From: Thermoplasmatota archaeon
GTDB taxonomy: Archaea; Thermoplasmatota; Thermoplasmata; Thermoplasmatales; Thermoplasmataceae
NCBI GenBank assembly: GCA_023484805.1
Contig: JAMDAM010000026.1
Coordinates: 1-48,896, forward strand
Length of the DNA: 48,896 nt
Reading direction: 5' to 3'
The notes below the pieces were generated by a model. That model ran no database searches. It was not told the origin of the DNA and was given only the letters and a program-made list of their open reading frames with translations. Below are positions 29,970 through 38,491 of the stretch, in pieces (the first letter of the stretch is position 1; each line of letters opens with the position of its first letter). The position numbers were made by a program, and so were the translations under genes.

Positions 29970-31025
29970 ATGGAAGTGCAGGCAGTGTTTCCCGCAAGGA
30001 GCATAAACTATCATAATGCGGTGGATGGGCGGATTCCGGTTGAAGCTGTGATTAGAGGTGGCATGCCCCCGGATGACTTCCCTTTCCATGCTAAAATATC
30101 CAGCCTGGACAACGGAAGGGAACTATATGCTGCGAGCGTAACAGCGGAAGAACTTGACCACATTCTTTCCATGATCAAGGGGCTGAAAGACAGTTCAGGC
30201 CTTCTCTCGTCGCAGATGATCAGGAAAAGCAGGAGGAAAAAATTCCTGCCACAGCTGATGGGCATTGTCAACGCCACGCCGGATTCATTCTACGCCGGAT
30301 CACGGGTCTCGTCCGGTGGTACTGCCTTTCTTGACTCCATGCTGGATGAGAAACCGGATATTATCGATGTTGGCGGAGAAAGCACCAGGCCAGGAAGCCT
30401 GCCGGTTTCGGCCGAGGAGGAGTTATCCAGGATCAACCCGGTGATTGAGTATTTGAGCGGATCGACCAACATACCCATCTCGGTGGACACCACAAAACCT
30501 GAAGTCCTGGCAGGTGTGTTGAAATACGAGGTCAAGTACGCTAATGACATAAGCGGCCTGGCGAACCCGGGAATGGCAGAGCTCTGCAGGGAAAATGGCC
30601 TTAAATATATACTGATGCACATCAGGGGCACACCCGTGGATATGCAGCTTCACACAGAATATGTGGATGCGGTTCCGGAGATCATGGCATTTTTCTATGA
30701 AAAAGTGGCCGAACTTGTAGGCCTGGGTCTGCGGCCTGAACAGATAATAGTGGATCCGGGAATCGGCTTCGCAAAAACAGCGGAGACTAACATGGAGATA
30801 ATCAGGAATGGGTCATCCATAAACATGGGTCTCGAGACGCTTTATGGTATGTCAAGGAAAAGCTTTATGAGAAAAATATCGGGAACGGAACCTGAAAACA
30901 GGCTCTATGGAACCATTGCAGCGTCAATTTTTCTTATGGAGAAGGGTGCTGACATATTGAGGCTTCACGACGTATCTGCAAACCGTGAAGCCCTGGAAAC
31001 ATATTCGAGAATATCAGGCTACTGA
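29970..31025 (+). CDS. Dihydropteroate synthase-like protein with about 90-aa N-terminal extension
   Basis: LMGIVNATPDSFYAGSR, DIIDVGGESTRPGS, IPISVDTTKPEV, IIVDPGIGFAKT. Confidence 0.9.
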   Translation: MEVQAVFPARSINYHNAVDGRIPVEAVIRGGMPPDDFPFHAKISSLDNGRELYAASVTAEELDHILSMIKGLKDSSGLLSSQMIRKSRRKKFLPQLMGIVNATPDSFYAGSRVSSGGTAFLDSMLDEKPDIIDVGGESTRPGSLPVSAEEELSRINPVIEYLSGSTNIPISVDTTKPEVLAGVLKYEVKYANDISGLANPGMAELCRENGLKYILMHIRGTPVDMQLHTEYVDAVPEIMAFFYEKVAELVGLGLRPEQIIVDPGIGFAKTAETNMEIIRNGSSINMGLETLYGMSRKSFMRKISGTEPENRLYGTIAASIFLMEKGADILRLHDVSANREALETYSRISGY

Positions 31026-31447
31026 TTGCCAAGTGATTCTTTTCGGGCGCATTCTGAACAAAGGCCGGACATGATCAGCGTGGCACTTTCAATCTTCCTG
31101 TCGCCAAGCAGTTCAGACGTTTTAATGCTTTGCGGGTCAAGCTGGACATCCTCTATCTTGCCACATTTCCTGCATACAAGATTCCCGTGGAATTCAAGAT
31201 TTGTTTCAAACCATGTCTGCCCGTCTGCCTCGAAGGAGGTTATGGCACCGGAGTTCTTCAGGACTCTCAGGACATTGTAAACTGTCGCCTGCGTGATGGT
31301 GGTTTCTACCTTCTTCACGTTCCTGTATACGTCCTCCGCCGTAAAATGACCAGGCTGACGATTCAGGTAATCTATCACACCGATCCTCTGCGGCGTTATT
31401 TTGTATTTGGATTTCTTGAGGGACTGGATGTATTCCTCTTTCTTCAT
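31019..31447 (-). CDS. Fur/PerR family metalloregulator
   Basis: KITPQRIGVIDYLNRQPGHFTAEDVYRNVKK, TITQATVYNVLRVLKNSG, CRKCGKIEDV, CSECA. Confidence 0.92.
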   Translation of the reverse strand: MKKEEYIQSLKKSKYKITPQRIGVIDYLNRQPGHFTAEDVYRNVKKVETTITQATVYNVLRVLKNSGAITSFEADGQTWFETNLEFHGNLVCRKCGKIEDVQLDPQSIKTSELLGDRKIESATLIMSGLCSECARKESLGNQ

Positions 31448-31456
31448 TTTGAATGT

Positions 31457-31473
31457 ATTTTGGTAAACCTAAT
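31457..31473. promoter_or_regulatory. Imperfect palindrome TTTTGGTAAACCTAA, candidate Fur-family operator
   Basis: TTnGGT/ACCnAA dyad 11-26 nt upstream of the fur start codon. Confidence 0.35.
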
Positions 31474-31593
31474 AAGCTTTATCACTTAATAGTAAGGTGC
31501 GATTTCCATTAACTAGGAACTTGAAGCCTCGGTGGAAGAGTTATTTTCAAATAGCCCATGCAAATTCGATCCTGAAGGAAATAAAGTGAAAGC

Positions 31594-32865
31594 ATGAAAT
31601 TGTTCGGCATAACTGCACCATCTACTGGATCTGGAAAAACCAGCATAACCCTTGGCATATTGAGCAATCTCAAAAATGCCACATCGTTCAAGATTGGCCC
31701 AGATTACATCGATCCAATGCTTTCTTCATCTGTTTCCGGGAATAGGGCCCACAACATTGACAGGTGGATACAGGGCAGGCGGTTCAGGAGATCCTTCCTC
31801 TCGTCCGCATCCGGATATGATTATGGAGTGGTGGAAGGAGTGATGGGGTTTCGTGACTCCGGCATGGACATTGACCTGAGCACGTATTTTTATTTCAAGA
31901 CGCTGAATATTCCCTATTTACTGGTAATTGATGTATCCAGGCTGGCCGAATCGGCATACTACATTGCTTCAGGTTTTCTTGGGAAAAACGCGCTTGGCGT
32001 CATAATAAACAACTACTACTCGGAAAAACACCTTCGGATGGTCTCGAAGCCCTTTGCAGACCACGGAGTGAGGATAATAGGCGCAGTGCCCCACAGCGAA
32101 ACTGTATCCATTCCTGAAAGGCATCTTGGGCTCTACCTGGGAAGTGAGGTGAGTGACCTGCAGGGAAAGGCCAGGGAGATAGGCAAATATATCAACATGG
32201 ATTTCCTGGAGTCCGTCCCGGACGTAAAGTACCACACGGACGATACCGCAAACAGGATCGGTGAATCTTCGTCAATATGGATCGCACGTGACAATGCCTT
32301 CAGTTTTTACTATGGTTCAACCATAGGTTTCCTTGAGAAAATTGGGAAGGTCAGCTATTTTTCACCCGTCAGGGGAGAACTGCCGGAAAACCCTGATTTC
32401 GTTTATTTCGGTGGCGGGTATCCGGAGCTTTATGCCGGCGACCTTTCCGGCGCCTCATCTCTTAGATCGGCAATCAGGAACCTATCGGAGTCCGGCATAC
32501 CAATCATAGGGGAGTGCGGGGGGCTTATGTACCTTGAAAGCAGCCTTAAGGTCGAGGGAAAAAGCTATCCGATGGCAGGAGTTTTTCCGGGAAGCTCCGA
32601 AATGACCCGCCGGCTTACCCTCGGATACACAGAACTGTCCGTTGTTGAAAACAATCCTCTCTTCAATAAAGGCGAAAGCGTTTACGGACACGAGTACCAC
32701 TACAGCAATATCACGGATGATACACAAAAGACCATGAAGAATGTCAGGGGCAGGGGCATAGAAGGAATGGATGGCATGGTATCGCGAAACACCATTGGTT
32801 CATACACGCATCTGGATTTTGAGAGATATGGAAAACGGATCAGGAAACTCGTTAAACCTCGGTGA
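31594..32865 (+). CDS. cbiA: Cobyrinate a,c-diamide synthase
   Basis: GITAPSTGSGKTSITLGIL, FKIGPDYIDPMLSS, glutaminase region GECGGLMYL. Confidence 0.92.
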   Translation: MKLFGITAPSTGSGKTSITLGILSNLKNATSFKIGPDYIDPMLSSSVSGNRAHNIDRWIQGRRFRRSFLSSASGYDYGVVEGVMGFRDSGMDIDLSTYFYFKTLNIPYLLVIDVSRLAESAYYIASGFLGKNALGVIINNYYSEKHLRMVSKPFADHGVRIIGAVPHSETVSIPERHLGLYLGSEVSDLQGKAREIGKYINMDFLESVPDVKYHTDDTANRIGESSSIWIARDNAFSFYYGSTIGFLEKIGKVSYFSPVRGELPENPDFVYFGGGYPELYAGDLSGASSLRSAIRNLSESGIPIIGECGGLMYLESSLKVEGKSYPMAGVFPGSSEMTRRLTLGYTELSVVENNPLFNKGESVYGHEYHYSNITDDTQKTMKNVRGRGIEGMDGMVSRNTIGSYTHLDFERYGKRIRKLVKPR

Positions 32866-34222
32866 GGAATGCCAGGTAAGCCAGGTAACTTTCATAGAGG
32901 TCCTTCTTGCTCACGAGCTCATAGGGAGAATGCATTCCCAGGACCGGCGGGCCGGCATCTATGACCGGTATTCCGTATCTGGCGATGTCCTGTGCGACCG
33001 TACCACCCCCGCCTTCGTCCACCTTTCCCATTGTCCCGAACTGGTATTTCACCCCCTTGTCTGAAAGTACTTTCCTTATGTGGGCTACGTATTCCGATGG
33101 CGCTTCCGAGCCGGAGTACTTTCCCCCGTAGCCGGTATATTTCGCTATCACTATGCCCTTTCCCATCCTTGCTGCATTGTGATCGTCATGAACATCCTTG
33201 AAGCTTGGGTCCATTGCAGAATCCACGTCCGCGCTTATTGCCCTGCTGTTTCTCAAAACCTTGTAAAAATCCGCCATGCTGTAGTCAGGACCAACTTTCC
33301 TAAGAATTGAATGGACAGTTGATTCGATCATATTGCTCATCGATCCAGATATGCCATAACCACCGATTTCCTCCTTGTCATAGAAAATAGCAAGAGAGCT
33401 GTACCTCGCCCCGCTGTTTTCAAGAAGCGCCCTGAAGGTCGTAAAGGCTGACGCCCTGTCGTCGTGTCCATATCCGGCGATCATGGAGTTGTCAAATCCG
33501 CTGTATCTTGGGCCAAATGCAGGCACGAGGCTCAGGTCCGCAGAAGCAAGATCCTCTTCCTCAATTCCGTATTTCTGCTTCAGCAAAGCGAGTACATTGG
33601 ATTTTACCGGATCCTTCTCGGCATTGCCTGCCGATGTGCCGACAATGAGATTCATCTCCTCTCCTTCAATCCCCTCTTCCAGTTGGCGCTTGAACTGTTT
33701 TTTTGCGAGGTGGGGAAGGAGGTCGGGCATCACAAATACGGGTTCAGATCGCTTATCTCCAAGCCTGATGCTTATCACCTCACCAGATTTCAGCACGGCC
33801 TGACCGTGAAGAGCCAGAGGGACGTTGACCCACTGGTATTTCTTTATCCCGCCATAATACTGCGTTTTCATCAATGCTATGCCGGTGTCTGAATCCTCGT
33901 ACAGTGGTTTAGGCTTAAGGTCTACCCGCGGGGAGTCAATATGCGACGCAAGAATCCTGAATCCGTCATTGAAGACGTCCTTTCCGATGGATCCTGCAAT
34001 CAACGCCCTGTTCCCAAGCTCCTGGAAAAAAAACGAACCGTAAGGAAGAGTGGTGAACTCGTCCAGGCTCTTGTAGCGAAAAGCCCTCAGCTTTTCCCTC
34101 AGGTATGCCACCACCTCCGTTTCTGTCTTGCAGTTTTCGATGAAATCCACGTATGAATCTGAAAAACCCTCTATTTTCTCCTCGAGAGTTATTTTACCGC
34201 TTTCCCCTTCGTCCTCAAGCAT
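32852..34222 (-). CDS. M18 family aminopeptidase
   Basis: ILASHIDSPRVDLKPKPLYED, GYGHDDRASAFTTFRALLE, FYDKEEIGGYG, VDSAMDPSFKDVHDDHNAARMGKGI. Confidence 0.92.
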   Translation of the reverse strand: MLEDEGESGKITLEEKIEGFSDSYVDFIENCKTETEVVAYLREKLRAFRYKSLDEFTTLPYGSFFFQELGNRALIAGSIGKDVFNDGFRILASHIDSPRVDLKPKPLYEDSDTGIALMKTQYYGGIKKYQWVNVPLALHGQAVLKSGEVISIRLGDKRSEPVFVMPDLLPHLAKKQFKRQLEEGIEGEEMNLIVGTSAGNAEKDPVKSNVLALLKQKYGIEEEDLASADLSLVPAFGPRYSGFDNSMIAGYGHDDRASAFTTFRALLENSGARYSSLAIFYDKEEIGGYGISGSMSNMIESTVHSILRKVGPDYSMADFYKVLRNSRAISADVDSAMDPSFKDVHDDHNAARMGKGIVIAKYTGYGGKYSGSEAPSEYVAHIRKVLSDKGVKYQFGTMGKVDEGGGGTVAQDIARYGIPVIDAGPPVLGMHSPYELVSKKDLYESYLAYLAFLTEV

Positions 34223-34281
34223 AGCCTGAATGCATCAACGCCGCAAGTATTAATATTTCTTGATACGTATTTGTGTATGTC

Positions 34282-34359
34282 ATGCAGCCTGTAACTGTTC
34301 ATGGAGATCAAATCATGAGGCTTCCCTTGAATAGGTTGAAAGAGAAGTTCAACTCTTAA
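34282..34359 (+). CDS. Possible leaderless micro-ORF upstream of hisS (MQPVTVHGDQIMRLPLNRLKEKFNS)
   Basis: 25-codon ATG-TAA ORF with AT-rich TATA-like TATTAATATTT about 30 nt upstream. Confidence 0.2.
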   Translation: MQPVTVHGDQIMRLPLNRLKEKFNS

Positions 34360-34372
34360 TAACTACAAAACC

Positions 34373-35692
34373 ATGCGTAAAATAATGACATTCGAGAGGG
34401 TAAGGGGTTTCAGGGATCATTACCCGGAAGACATGATGCCGAGAAAGAAAATATTCAAGGTTGCAGAGGAAAGCGCTGAATCACTTGGATTCAAGAAAGT
34501 GGATTTCCCAAGCCTAGAATACCTCGATCTGTATCGCCTCAAATCTGGCGAGGAACTCGTCGGGCAGACGTTTTCTTTCGTTGATAAGGGAGGCAGGGAA
34601 GTTACGATGATACCTGAAGCAACACCCTCAGTCGTGAGAATGATAACGGCCAGGAAGGATCTGATCAAACCCATCCGCTGGTACAGCCTTCCCAAAATAT
34701 TCAGGTATGAAGAGCCGCAAGCTGGAAGATACAGGGAGCATTACCAGTTCAACGCCGACATTTTTGGAGCGGACTCACCCGAAGCTGATGCCGAAATAAT
34801 AGGGCTGGCGGGAATGATACTGGACGGGCTTGGGCTGGACAGCAGATATGAAATAAGGATCAGCAGCAGGCCGCTCCTAGAGTCAATCCTCAATTCAGTT
34901 GGCTGCAGGGACGTCCCAGCTGCCTTCGGCGTGATTGACAGGTTCAGGAAGATAGGCAGGGATGAATTTTTTTCTGAGATGTCGGAAACCGGCATAGACA
35001 ATGAACACACAGACCTGCTGTACAGCATGATCTCCCGGACAGTGGAACCCGGAAAAATACGGGATGTCACGGGAGGCTTCGCAAGCCCTTCTGTAGACTC
35101 CGAGATATCGAGGTTGCAGTATATTGGCGATCTGGTTTCGAGAATGATCCTTTCGCCGGTGAAAGTGGACCTTTCCATAGTCAGGGGGCTCGCTTACTAC
35201 ACTGGCGTGGTGTTTGAGGCGTATGACGTGATGGGAAAGCACCGGGCCATACTTGGAGGTGGCAGGTATGACAGGCTTGCTGCACTTATGTCTGATCAGG
35301 ATATCCCCGCGGTGGGATTCGGAATGGGAGATGCGGTCATAGAATTGCTCATGAAGGAGGAGGGAAAATGGTTTTATGCGAGCGAGAAACCATTGTTCTA
35401 TGTGTGCTGTACAAGGCAGGAGTCGAAAGGTTATGCCTTTGCCGTATCCAGGGAAGTTAGGAGCGGGGGGGGCGCGACCATTGACGATCTCTCAAACAGG
35501 GGACTCTCCGCACAACTCAGAAATGCCGCAGGGGAAAAATGTGATTATGCAGTCATAGTAGGGGAAAGGGAAGAGAGGTCCAGAACTGCAACATTCAGGA
35601 ACCTTGTCAGCGGTGAGCAGAAGGAGATCGAGTACGGGAAGATAGGACAGCATGTCTTGACGCTGAAGGGTGTATCCGAAAATAAAGCCTGA
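34373..35692 (+). CDS. hisS: Histidyl-tRNA synthetase (start may be the ATG at 34385)
   Basis: RVRGFRDHYPEDMMPR, motif 2 PKIFRYEEPQAGRYREHYQFNADIFG, GLAYYTGVVFEAYD, GGGRYDRL. Confidence 0.95.
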   Translation: MRKIMTFERVRGFRDHYPEDMMPRKKIFKVAEESAESLGFKKVDFPSLEYLDLYRLKSGEELVGQTFSFVDKGGREVTMIPEATPSVVRMITARKDLIKPIRWYSLPKIFRYEEPQAGRYREHYQFNADIFGADSPEADAEIIGLAGMILDGLGLDSRYEIRISSRPLLESILNSVGCRDVPAAFGVIDRFRKIGRDEFFSEMSETGIDNEHTDLLYSMISRTVEPGKIRDVTGGFASPSVDSEISRLQYIGDLVSRMILSPVKVDLSIVRGLAYYTGVVFEAYDVMGKHRAILGGGRYDRLAALMSDQDIPAVGFGMGDAVIELLMKEEGKWFYASEKPLFYVCCTRQESKGYAFAVSREVRSGGGATIDDLSNRGLSAQLRNAAGEKCDYAVIVGEREERSRTATFRNLVSGEQKEIEYGKIGQHVLTLKGVSENKA

Positions 35693-35779
35693 ACAAACCC
35701 ATGCAGAAGAACTTTCATGTGCAACACACTTCAGAGACGTGCCAAAATAACGAAAAATTATTAAGCGTCCAGAAGTTTC

Positions 35780-36028
35780 ATGTTTGGGTTTGAGATGTCT
35801 ATAGCTTTTGTTCTGATCAGCACGGTTCCGGGAAAGGAGCATGAGGTCTATAACAAAATATCGAAGATCAACTACGTTGTTGAGATTCATCCGCTTTTCG
35901 GGGAATATGACCTCATAGTGAAGATCGACGCCAAGGATTATAGCGAACTTGGTAAAATTGTGGTGGACCAGATAAGAACTATAGAAGGTGTTATAGATAC
36001 TAAAACCCTAACAGGAATCAAGCTTTGA
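35780..36028 (+). CDS. Stand-alone Lrp/AsnC ligand-binding (RAM/ACT-like) domain protein
   Basis: FVLISTVPGKEHEVYNKISKINYVVEIHPLFGEYDLIVKIDAKDYSELGKIV. Confidence 0.85.
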   Translation: MFGFEMSIAFVLISTVPGKEHEVYNKISKINYVVEIHPLFGEYDLIVKIDAKDYSELGKIVVDQIRTIEGVIDTKTLTGIKL

Positions 36029-36037
36029 GGTGAATGA

Positions 36038-36346
36038 TTGAGTAGTCTAATTCTTAATTGGCAGAGTTTCGTATTGGTGATGTTAGGGCTGATGGCTGTT
36101 GCTCTTTTTGTCCTTGGCGTGCTTACCGCTTACTTTGGCAGCGGAAAGAGCAGGACTGTAGGGGCAATACTGCTTGTGCTTGGTATAATTGTGGCTGTCC
36201 TTGACATATTTGTCATAGACCACATGTATTTCAAGCTGGATTTTATAAATGAGATAGTCTACCCGGCTGTTTTCTACATAGTTGCAGCAGCAGTCGGGGC
36301 AGTGATAGGACTTCTCATATTCCTTGGTGCCATAATGAAAACCTGA
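36038..36346 (+). CDS. Small membrane protein (about 3 TM)
   Basis: TTG-start ORF with three strong hydrophobic segments. Confidence 0.55.
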   Translation: MSSLILNWQSFVLVMLGLMAVALFVLGVLTAYFGSGKSRTVGAILLVLGIIVAVLDIFVIDHMYFKLDFINEIVYPAVFYIVAAAVGAVIGLLIFLGAIMKT

Positions 36347-36390
36347 TTTTTTACAATATATTTTAACCACCTTTGTATTTTCCATCCAAC

Positions 36391-37332
36391 ATGGCTTTTA
36401 ATTCTCGTGAATTTGTGGAATCCGCAAAAAAACAGATATCGAATGAACTTATTGGAAGAGGTATACTGGCCTGCTCTGGCGGCCAGGACAGCACCCTGCT
36501 GGCAGTGATAGCCAATGAGGCTGCAGGGGACAGGATACTGTCGGTATTCATAGACACCGGCCTGCTCAGGGAAGGTGAAGTCGATGACGTGAAGAAGACA
36601 TTCTCCAGCTTTTCGATCAACTTCAGGGTCATAGACGCGTCTGAAGAATTTGTTTCTGCCCTGCGCGGAGTAACTGACCCTGAACAGAAGAGGAAGATAG
36701 TGGGGAACAAGTTCATTGAGATATTCGAACGCGTCGCTGCCGAGTACGGCGCAAACACATTGCTCCAGGGTACAATCGCTCCCGACTGGATCGAGAGCGG
36801 CGGGAAGATAAGGGATGTTATCAAGAGCCACCATAATGTCGGCGGGCTTCCCGAGAAGATGAAGCTGAAGCTTCTTGAACCGCTGCGCGACCTGTACAAG
36901 GATGAGATCAGGGAAGTCTCTAAATTCCTCAACATTCCCAGGATAACACAGCCATTTCCAGGCCCCGGACTCAGTGTCCGGATAATGGGAGAAGTAACCA
37001 GGGAAAGGCTGGAACTCCTCCGGAAGGCAACTAAGATAGTTGAGACGGCAATAGAAAAGTGGTATGCTGGAAGCGACGATCTCCCATGGCAGTTCTTTGC
37101 AGTACTTCTACCAATAAGGACAACGGGAATCCATGGCGACAAGCGAACTTACGGATACACCATTGCCATCAGGGCCATAGACACCCTTGATGCCATGTCA
37201 GGAACGTTTTCACGACTTCCCTACGATCTCCTTGACTCGATCTCCACAACAATAACAAATGAGGTGAAGGAGATAAACAGGGTGGTCTTTGATGTTACAA
37301 ACAAGCCCCCTGGTACAATTGAGTGGGAATGA
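36391..37332 (+). CDS. guaAb: GMP synthase (glutamine-hydrolyzing) subunit B / ATP pyrophosphatase
   Basis: [54 protein letters not shown] at 36391 preferred over the upstream TTG. Confidence 0.95.
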   Translation: MAFNSREFVESAKKQISNELIGRGILACSGGQDSTLLAVIANEAAGDRILSVFIDTGLLREGEVDDVKKTFSSFSINFRVIDASEEFVSALRGVTDPEQKRKIVGNKFIEIFERVAAEYGANTLLQGTIAPDWIESGGKIRDVIKSHHNVGGLPEKMKLKLLEPLRDLYKDEIREVSKFLNIPRITQPFPGPGLSVRIMGEVTRERLELLRKATKIVETAIEKWYAGSDDLPWQFFAVLLPIRTTGIHGDKRTYGYTIAIRAIDTLDAMSGTFSRLPYDLLDSISTTITNEVKEINRVVFDVTNKPPGTIEWE

Positions 37333-37372
37333 TCACCATGCATCAAGAAGAGACGGAGCCACCTGATCAGTC

Positions 37373-38491
37373 ATGTTGATAGTAAAGAATGCAGCCAGCC
37401 TCGATTTTTCATTTGTCCCTGGTAACCTGCCGGCGAGAGAAGCCGAACTGGAAATGCTCAGGAATATAATCATGGAACCCCTGAAAAGTGGTGTGTCCTC
37501 GACGATCATAATTTATGGCCCCTCTGGAACTGGGAAAACGGTTACCGCAAAATATCTCCTCAGAAGCGATCCAAAGATTATTACAGTATATGAAAACGCC
37601 CTCTCCTTCGGCAGCCTGAAGTCCCTTCTCGTGGATGTTCTCCTGAAGATGGGAAAGGTTGTCCAGGACAAGGGCGTAACATACCAGCAGATTTTCAGGA
37701 TACTCAAGGGGCAGATATCACAGAACGACGGGAAGATGCTTGTAGTGATAGACGAGGCATCCGGGATCATGAAATCTGACCCTGAGGGTTTTTACAACCT
37801 CATACGGGCAGAGGAGCTGTATTCTGCAAAACTGTCTTGCATACTCATTTCAATAGATGATCCGACGACCTACCTTACGGGAAAGCAGCGAAGGGCCTTT
37901 GGAGTCTTCTCATCGATCAGGTTCAGGCCATACTCAGAGGCTGAACTTGAGATGATTGTGGATGACAGGGCTAGAACAAGCCTGCACAGTGGATCGTATA
38001 CTCAGAGCATAATATCGGAGATAGCGCAGATCGCCTCAAGGTTCGGAAGCGCCAGGGTGGCAATAGAGCTTCTCCAGAAATCGGCTTACCTGGCGCAGTC
38101 CAACGGGACAGATGCCATTACACCAGAAGATGTGAGATCCGCCAAGGCACTCATAAACCCGTATGTGACCGAGAGCAAGCTTTCCGATCTCAATACGGAT
38201 GAGCTGATCGTGCTCATGGCAATATGCCGTAATTTATTTGACAATCCAGAAACGGACATATCCAGCACGTATAGCACTGCCAGGATTATTGCTGAGACCC
38301 ATGACTATGATGTGCCTGATCTCCAGAAAATTTACAGGGTCACCAGCAAGCTTGAATCCGTTGGAATGATTGACAGCCGCATTTCCGGAAAAGGCGACAG
38401 GAAGGGAGTGAGCAAATCGATTTTTGTGAACGATATCCCGGTAAAGGTCCTTTTTGAGAAAATTGACGACATGATCAGTAAGGCAAGATGA
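37373..38491 (+). CDS. Orc1/Cdc6-family AAA+ protein
   Basis: Walker A IIYGPSGTGKTVTAKYLL, Walker B MLVVIDEAS, C-terminal wHTH-like region. Confidence 0.9.
   Translation: MLIVKNAASLDFSFVPGNLPAREAELEMLRNIIMEPLKSGVSSTIIIYGPSGTGKTVTAKYLLRSDPKIITVYENALSFGSLKSLLVDVLLKMGKVVQDKGVTYQQIFRILKGQISQNDGKMLVVIDEASGIMKSDPEGFYNLIRAEELYSAKLSCILISIDDPTTYLTGKQRRAFGVFSSIRFRPYSEAELEMIVDDRARTSLHSGSYTQSIISEIAQIASRFGSARVAIELLQKSAYLAQSNGTDAITPEDVRSAKALINPYVTESKLSDLNTDELIVLMAICRNLFDNPETDISSTYSTARIIAETHDYDVPDLQKIYRVTSKLESVGMIDSRISGKGDRKGVSKSIFVNDIPVKVLFEKIDDMISKAR

Noticed and set aside
36274-37142. 186-aa and 259-aa reverse ORFs
   Set aside because: Antisense to guaAb; Ser-rich shadow translations.
37333-37372. Replication origin next to the Orc1/Cdc6 gene
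   Set aside because: Only a 40-bp gap upstream and no ORB-like repeats recognised; no support for an origin here.
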